A stretch of DNA of 8,333 nucleotides from Candidatus Rokuibacteriota bacterium. GTDB lineage: Bacteria > Methylomirabilota > Methylomirabilia > Rokubacteriales > CSP1-6. Each line of letters starts with the position of its first letter. Position 1 is the first letter of the stretch. A model generated the notes under the pieces. It made no database searches and had not been told where the DNA came from. It was given only the letters and a program-made list of their open reading frames with translations. The translations under genes were made by a program, and so were the position numbers. Shown here one piece after another: positions 6,044 to 8,333 of the stretch. The stretch spans positions 1 through 8,333 of the forward strand of contig QHRT01000119.1 of the NCBI GenBank assembly GCA_003220195.1, written 5' to 3'.

Positions 6044-7168
6044 ATGGACTTTCACGCGTTCATGTACGTCACGATCGGTCGGCGCGCCGAGCTCGAACGC
6101 GGCATGGCCGGCAAGGATCCGGTGCTGTATCAGCGAATGCTCGACGAGATCGCCGAGTACGCGCGCACGTGCGATCAGGCGGGCTGGTCGGGCATCGGCA
6201 TTCCGGAACATCACCTGCAGATCGAGGGGTTCGAGCTCGGACAGGATCCGGGGCTGATGGCGATGTTCCTCGGTCAGCACGCGCCGCGGCTGCGCATCGA
6301 TCAGTTCGGGTACGTGCTGCCGACGCACAACCCGCTGCGCGTGGCGGAGCACGCCGCGACGCTGGATCACCTCCTGGGCGGACGGCTCAACGTGGCGTTC
6401 GTCAGGGGCTACCAGGCCCGGTGGTTCGAGAACTACGCTGCGGTGCCGGGCGCGCGCGCCACGGGTCCGTGGAACCGCAAGAGCGAGCAGGACGTGGAAA
6501 ACCGCGAGCTCTTCGAGGAGTGTGTCGCGATCATCAAGACCGCGTGGACGCACGACACGTTCTCGTTCAAAGGCAAATACTGGTCGTTTCCGCCCGAGGG
6601 ACAGCGCCAGCCTCACGAGCACCCGGTCTATCTCCGTTACGGGCGCGGCGTCGATCCGGACGGAACGATTCGCGAGGTTGGCATCGCGCCGCGTCCGCTC
6701 CAGAATCCGATCCCCGTGTACTCCGGCTTCACGCACAGCCTGCAGACGTCGCTCTACTGGGCGCGAGAAGGCGGCAAGCCGATCGTCATGGCCAGCGAGA
6801 TGCCGTTCTGCGAGATGCTGTGGAGCCGCTACCGCGAGGTCGCCGAGGAGCACGGTCGTCACGTGCCGCGCGGGGAAGAAGCTGCGTGGGGCGGCTACCT
6901 GGTGCTCGCCGAGACGAAGAGCGAGGCGGAGGCGTGGGCGGAAGATTGTCTCTGGATGTGGGATTCGTGGTCGACGCCGTTCGGACAGGATCGGCCGCCA
7001 CTGCTCATCGGCGATGCCGACACCGTCACGCGGATGATCGAGAACGCCGCACGTCACGTCCCGTTCAATGAAGTTTTTCTCCTGTTCGGACAGGGGATTC
7101 TGGACCGTGACCGCTGTCTCGAAACGCTCGATCTCTTCGCCGAGAAGGTAATTCCGCGCTTTCGCTGA
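6044..7168 (+). CDS. Luciferase-like (LLM class) flavin-dependent monooxygenase
   Basis: Cytoplasmic TIM-barrel flavoenzyme of 374 residues, similar in length to bacterial luciferase alpha and alkanesulfonate monooxygenase. The family oxidises substrates with O2 and reduced FMN (or F420 in some members) supplied by a partner reductase. Visible landmarks are the opening strand MDFHAFMYV, helix LDEIAEYARTCDQAGWSGIGIPEHH (33-57 in part, with the family EHH at 55-57), LPTHNPLRVAEHAATLDHLLGGRLNVAFVRGY (92-123 in part; the typical LGGR-x-x-x-G/V-x-G strand), a FEECVAIIKTAWT helix (157-169), and GKYWSFPP (177-184) in the insertion region. The C-terminal half ends PFNEVFLLFGQG (340-351), a usual barrel strand. 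ATG at 6044 follows GGAGGG (6036-6041) at close spacing, 10 bases after the radical SAM stop, so the two genes are likely co-transcribed and act in one pathway. Substrate and cofactor cannot be read from the sequence; no flavin reductase gene is in view. Confidence 0.93.
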   Translation: MDFHAFMYVTIGRRAELERGMAGKDPVLYQRMLDEIAEYARTCDQAGWSGIGIPEHHLQIEGFELGQDPGLMAMFLGQHAPRLRIDQFGYVLPTHNPLRVAEHAATLDHLLGGRLNVAFVRGYQARWFENYAAVPGARATGPWNRKSEQDVENRELFEECVAIIKTAWTHDTFSFKGKYWSFPPEGQRQPHEHPVYLRYGRGVDPDGTIREVGIAPRPLQNPIPVYSGFTHSLQTSLYWAREGGKPIVMASEMPFCEMLWSRYREVAEEHGRHVPRGEEAAWGGYLVLAETKSEAEAWAEDCLWMWDSWSTPFGQDRPPLLIGDADTVTRMIENAARHVPFNEVFLLFGQGILDRDRCLETLDLFAEKVIPRFR

Positions 7169-7183
7169 CGGTGCGAGCCGCCG

Positions 7184-7193
7184 ATGTCGACAT
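7184..7193. repeat. 10-bp perfect palindrome in the 155-base gap before the secreted-protein gene
   Basis: ATGTCGACAT reads the same on both strands and lies 15 bases after the monooxygenase stop. The gap 7169-7323 otherwise shows no convincing promoter; it is somewhat less GC-rich around 7204-7240. The palindrome could be an operator half-site or chance; it is followed by no T-run, so it is not a clear terminator. Confidence 0.3.
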
Positions 7194-7323
7194 GACACGG
7201 CGACGAATATGCATCGTTCAATGACCGTCCAATCTGACGATGGTGCACGAGCGCCATCGAAACGCCGATCCCTGGCTCTTGCGTCATGCGCCAGATCGGC
7301 GATCGGAAGGGAGTCAGATCACG

Positions 7324-7833
7324 ATGAAGACTTCGACCATGGGCATTCTCGGCGCAGCCGTACTTCTGATCGTCGGCGGCGCGAGCGTCGCGCACGCGCA
7401 ACCGCGGATCGACATCGGCATTCACCTGCCGGGTCCACCGTCGTTCGTGGTGGTTCCCGGCACGCCCGTGTACTACGCGCCTCGCGCTCCCGCGAACGTG
7501 TTCTTCTACGGAGGCCAGTACTGGGTCTACAACGGCGGGTGGTACGCCGGTCCGTCGTGGAACGGTCCGTGGGGGGTCGTCGGGCCCGCAGTCGTGCCGG
7601 CGCCGATCCTTCGTGTTCCGGTGCGCTACTACCCGGTGCCGCCGTCGCCGTGGCGCGGATGGCGGCGCGATGCCCCGCCGCACTGGGGGCCGCCGCACGG
7701 GCGCGAGTGGCGGGAAGCCCCACACGAGCGCGCATGGCGTGAGCGCGAAGAGCACTGGAAGCACGGCGAACACTGGAAGCGCGCAGCGGGACCGGAACGA
7801 GGCGGCGGGCACGGACACCACGACAAGCACTGA
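7324..7833 (+). CDS. Small secreted Trp/Tyr/Pro-rich protein with His-rich tail, function unknown
   Basis: Predicted exported protein of 169 residues. Residues 1-25 are a classical signal peptide (MKTSTMGILG..., hydrophobic core 7-20, cleavage after AHA at 25). The start is ATG 7324 because the signal begins there and GGAAGGGAG lies 10 bases upstream; the open frame extends to 7240, but that stretch is charged and not signal-like. The mature protein opens IDIGIHLPGPPSFVVVPGTPVYYAP (29-53 in part), then FFYGGQYWVYNGGWYAGPSWNGPW (60-83 in part), VPVRYY (98-103), and a tail rich in Trp, Arg, His and Pro. The tail has 10 His in the last 50 residues, ending GHGHHDKH. I recognise the arrangement PGTPVYYAP-x(n)-FFYGGQYW-x(n)-W-x(n)-GPW-x(n)-VPVRYY-x(n)-WRGWR from hypothetical exported proteins of several high-GC bacterial phyla; none I can recall has a known function. 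A surface or periplasmic, possibly metal-binding, role is only a guess. Confidence 0.85.
   Translation: MKTSTMGILGAAVLLIVGGASVAHAQPRIDIGIHLPGPPSFVVVPGTPVYYAPRAPANVFFYGGQYWVYNGGWYAGPSWNGPWGVVGPAVVPAPILRVPVRYYPVPPSPWRGWRRDAPPHWGPPHGREWREAPHERAWREREEHWKHGEHWKRAAGPERGGGHGHHDKH
7750..7780 (+). repeat. Short tandem duplication inside the secreted-protein tail
   Basis: GARCACTGGAAGC occurs at 7750-7762 and again at 7768-7780, an 18-base period. It encodes EHWK twice (EHWKHG, then EHWKRA). Together with nearby REWREAPHE and RAWREREEH it suggests that the basic Trp-rich tail grew by small in-frame duplications. Confidence 0.5.
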
Positions 7834-7864
7834 TCGCTGAGGACGAACCACTCCGGGTGACAGA

Positions 7865-7893
7865 GGCGGGCGTCGGGTTCCCCGGCGCCCGCC
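7865..7893. terminator. Strong hairpin between converging genes, probable bidirectional terminator
   Basis: Bases 7865-7877 pair with 7881-7893: 13 base pairs, 12 Watson-Crick and one G-T (T7873 with G7885), closing a TTC loop. It lies 31 bases after the stop of the secreted-protein gene and 16 bases beyond the stop of the minus-strand gene, exactly where a shared terminator belongs. Neither strand has a T-run after the stem, so it may be a non-canonical intrinsic terminator or a 3'-end protecting structure. Part of the left arm (GTCGGG, 7872-7877) could instead pair with CCCGAC at 7900-7905. Confidence 0.6.
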
Positions 7894-7909
7894 GAACGCC
7901 CCGACCCGA

Positions 7910-8333
7910 TCAGTTCTTCCACTCCTTCATGAATCGCCCGTAGCAGTCACGCTCGCCGGGCATCTTCGGCCATCCGGCGAGGAGCCGCGCGGACGCGAGC
8001 AGCAATCGGTGCTTGAGATGCGTCGAGTTCGCGGCGTACTCCTCGAAGCTCGAGTGCGTGATTTTCTGGTTGTGCGGATCGTCCTGGAACTTGCACGCCG
8101 TCACGGCGATCGTCTGCCGATACGGTGTGAGATCCGCGCCGGACTCCAGATAGGCCTTCGCCAGCGCGGTCGTGCGGGGAACGTCGTAGGCCAGGATCGC
8201 CTCGTCCAGCTCTCTGAGCAACGCCTCCGGAGTGCGGCCGTGCGCGGCGAATGCCGCGCACTCCTGCTCGATCATCGTCGTGAACAGCTTGTCGGAGCGT
8301 GCCACGTCGTTCACGAAGTTCGCCATCAGATAG
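7910..8333 (-). CDS. C-terminal part of an all-helical protein of uncertain family (cut by right edge)
   Basis: The frame is open from the right edge to a TGA at 7910-7912. The first Met codon in view is at 8326, but the frame continues upstream (Tyr-Leu before that Met) and only seven bases remain, too few to show a ribosome binding site. The Met is therefore likely internal and the gene's N-terminus lies outside. From that Met 138 residues are seen, almost wholly helical in appearance: FVNDVARSDKLF, PEALLRELDEAILAYDV, PRTTALAKAYLESGADLTPYRQTI (in part), FEEYAANSTHLKHRLLLASARLLAGW, then a short ending with RDCYGRFMKEW. No signal peptide, membrane segment or catalytic motif is visible. The spacing of YLMANF and AKAYLESGADLTPYRQT reminds me of helical C-terminal domains attached to some Rieske-type or questin-oxidase-like proteins; that is recollection, not proof. 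It converges on the secreted-protein gene across a shared hairpin. Confidence 0.75.
   Translation of the reverse strand, partial: YLMANFVNDVARSDKLFTTMIEQECAAFAAHGRTPEALLRELDEAILAYDVPRTTALAKAYLESGADLTPYRQTIAVTACKFQDDPHNQKITHSSFEEYAANSTHLKHRLLLASARLLAGWPKMPGERDCYGRFMKEWKN

Noticed and set aside
5738..7198. 486-codon minus-strand open frame opposite the monooxygenase
   Set aside because: The plus strand has a full LLM protein with family motifs and a ribosome binding site; the antisense product is low-complexity.
7054..7851. 265-codon minus-strand open frame opposite the secreted-protein gene
   Set aside because: It is antisense to a protein with a clear signal peptide and ribosome binding site. 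It also spans the end of the monooxygenase and an intergenic gap without any recognisable domain.
1..8333. CRISPR array, tRNA, rRNA, insertion sequence or toxin-antitoxin/defence module
   Set aside because: Reading both strands, I saw no regularly spaced repeats, no tRNA-like cloverleaf, no transposase motif, no terminal inverted repeats and no recognisable defence domain.

Overview
The window is GC-rich (I estimate about two thirds G+C by eye), densely packed bacterial DNA with short gaps, GGAGG-type ribosome binding sites and 4-base start/stop overlaps. The gene content (polyamine-type ABC importer with a Tat-exported binding protein, HtrA/Deg protease, cobalamin-type radical SAM enzyme, luciferase-like monooxygenase, small Trp/Tyr-rich secreted protein) is what one meets in uncultivated high-GC soil or sediment lineages such as Rokubacteria/Methylomirabilota, Binatia-like groups or high-GC Proteobacteria. 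That placement is an impression from protein style and cannot be settled here.

Left part, minus strand (3221 down to 1): an ABC importer operon in the order ATPase, permease 1, permease 2, substrate-binding protein. The ATPase and permease 1 overlap by GTGA, the two permeases overlap by ATGA, and the binding protein follows after 19 bases with a perfect AGGAGG site. The binding protein runs off the left edge. The layout and domain types are those of spermidine/putrescine (PotABCD) and related importers; the true substrate is unknown.

Middle, plus strand: a 148-base divergent intergenic region (3222-3369) separates the importer from a rightward set of three genes: an exported or membrane-anchored HtrA/Deg serine protease with one PDZ domain (3370-4497), a B12-binding-type radical SAM protein (4537-6033) and a luciferase-like flavin-dependent monooxygenase (6044-7168). 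The gaps are 39 and 10 bases, so the last two are very probably co-transcribed, and all three may be. The radical SAM/monooxygenase pair is the part of the window most likely to hold undescribed biochemistry.

Right part: after a 155-base gap comes a small secreted Trp/Tyr/Pro-rich protein with a His-rich tail (7324-7833). A strong 13-bp hairpin (7865-7893) then sits between it and a converging minus-strand gene (7910-8333) that is cut by the right edge. That gene encodes the C-terminal part of an all-helical protein that I cannot name firmly.

I saw no tRNA, rRNA, CRISPR array, transposase, attachment site or origin. No stretch longer than 300 bases lacks a gene. No defence-type or mobile system is evident; the window reads as ordinary chromosomal accessory metabolism with some points worth checking.
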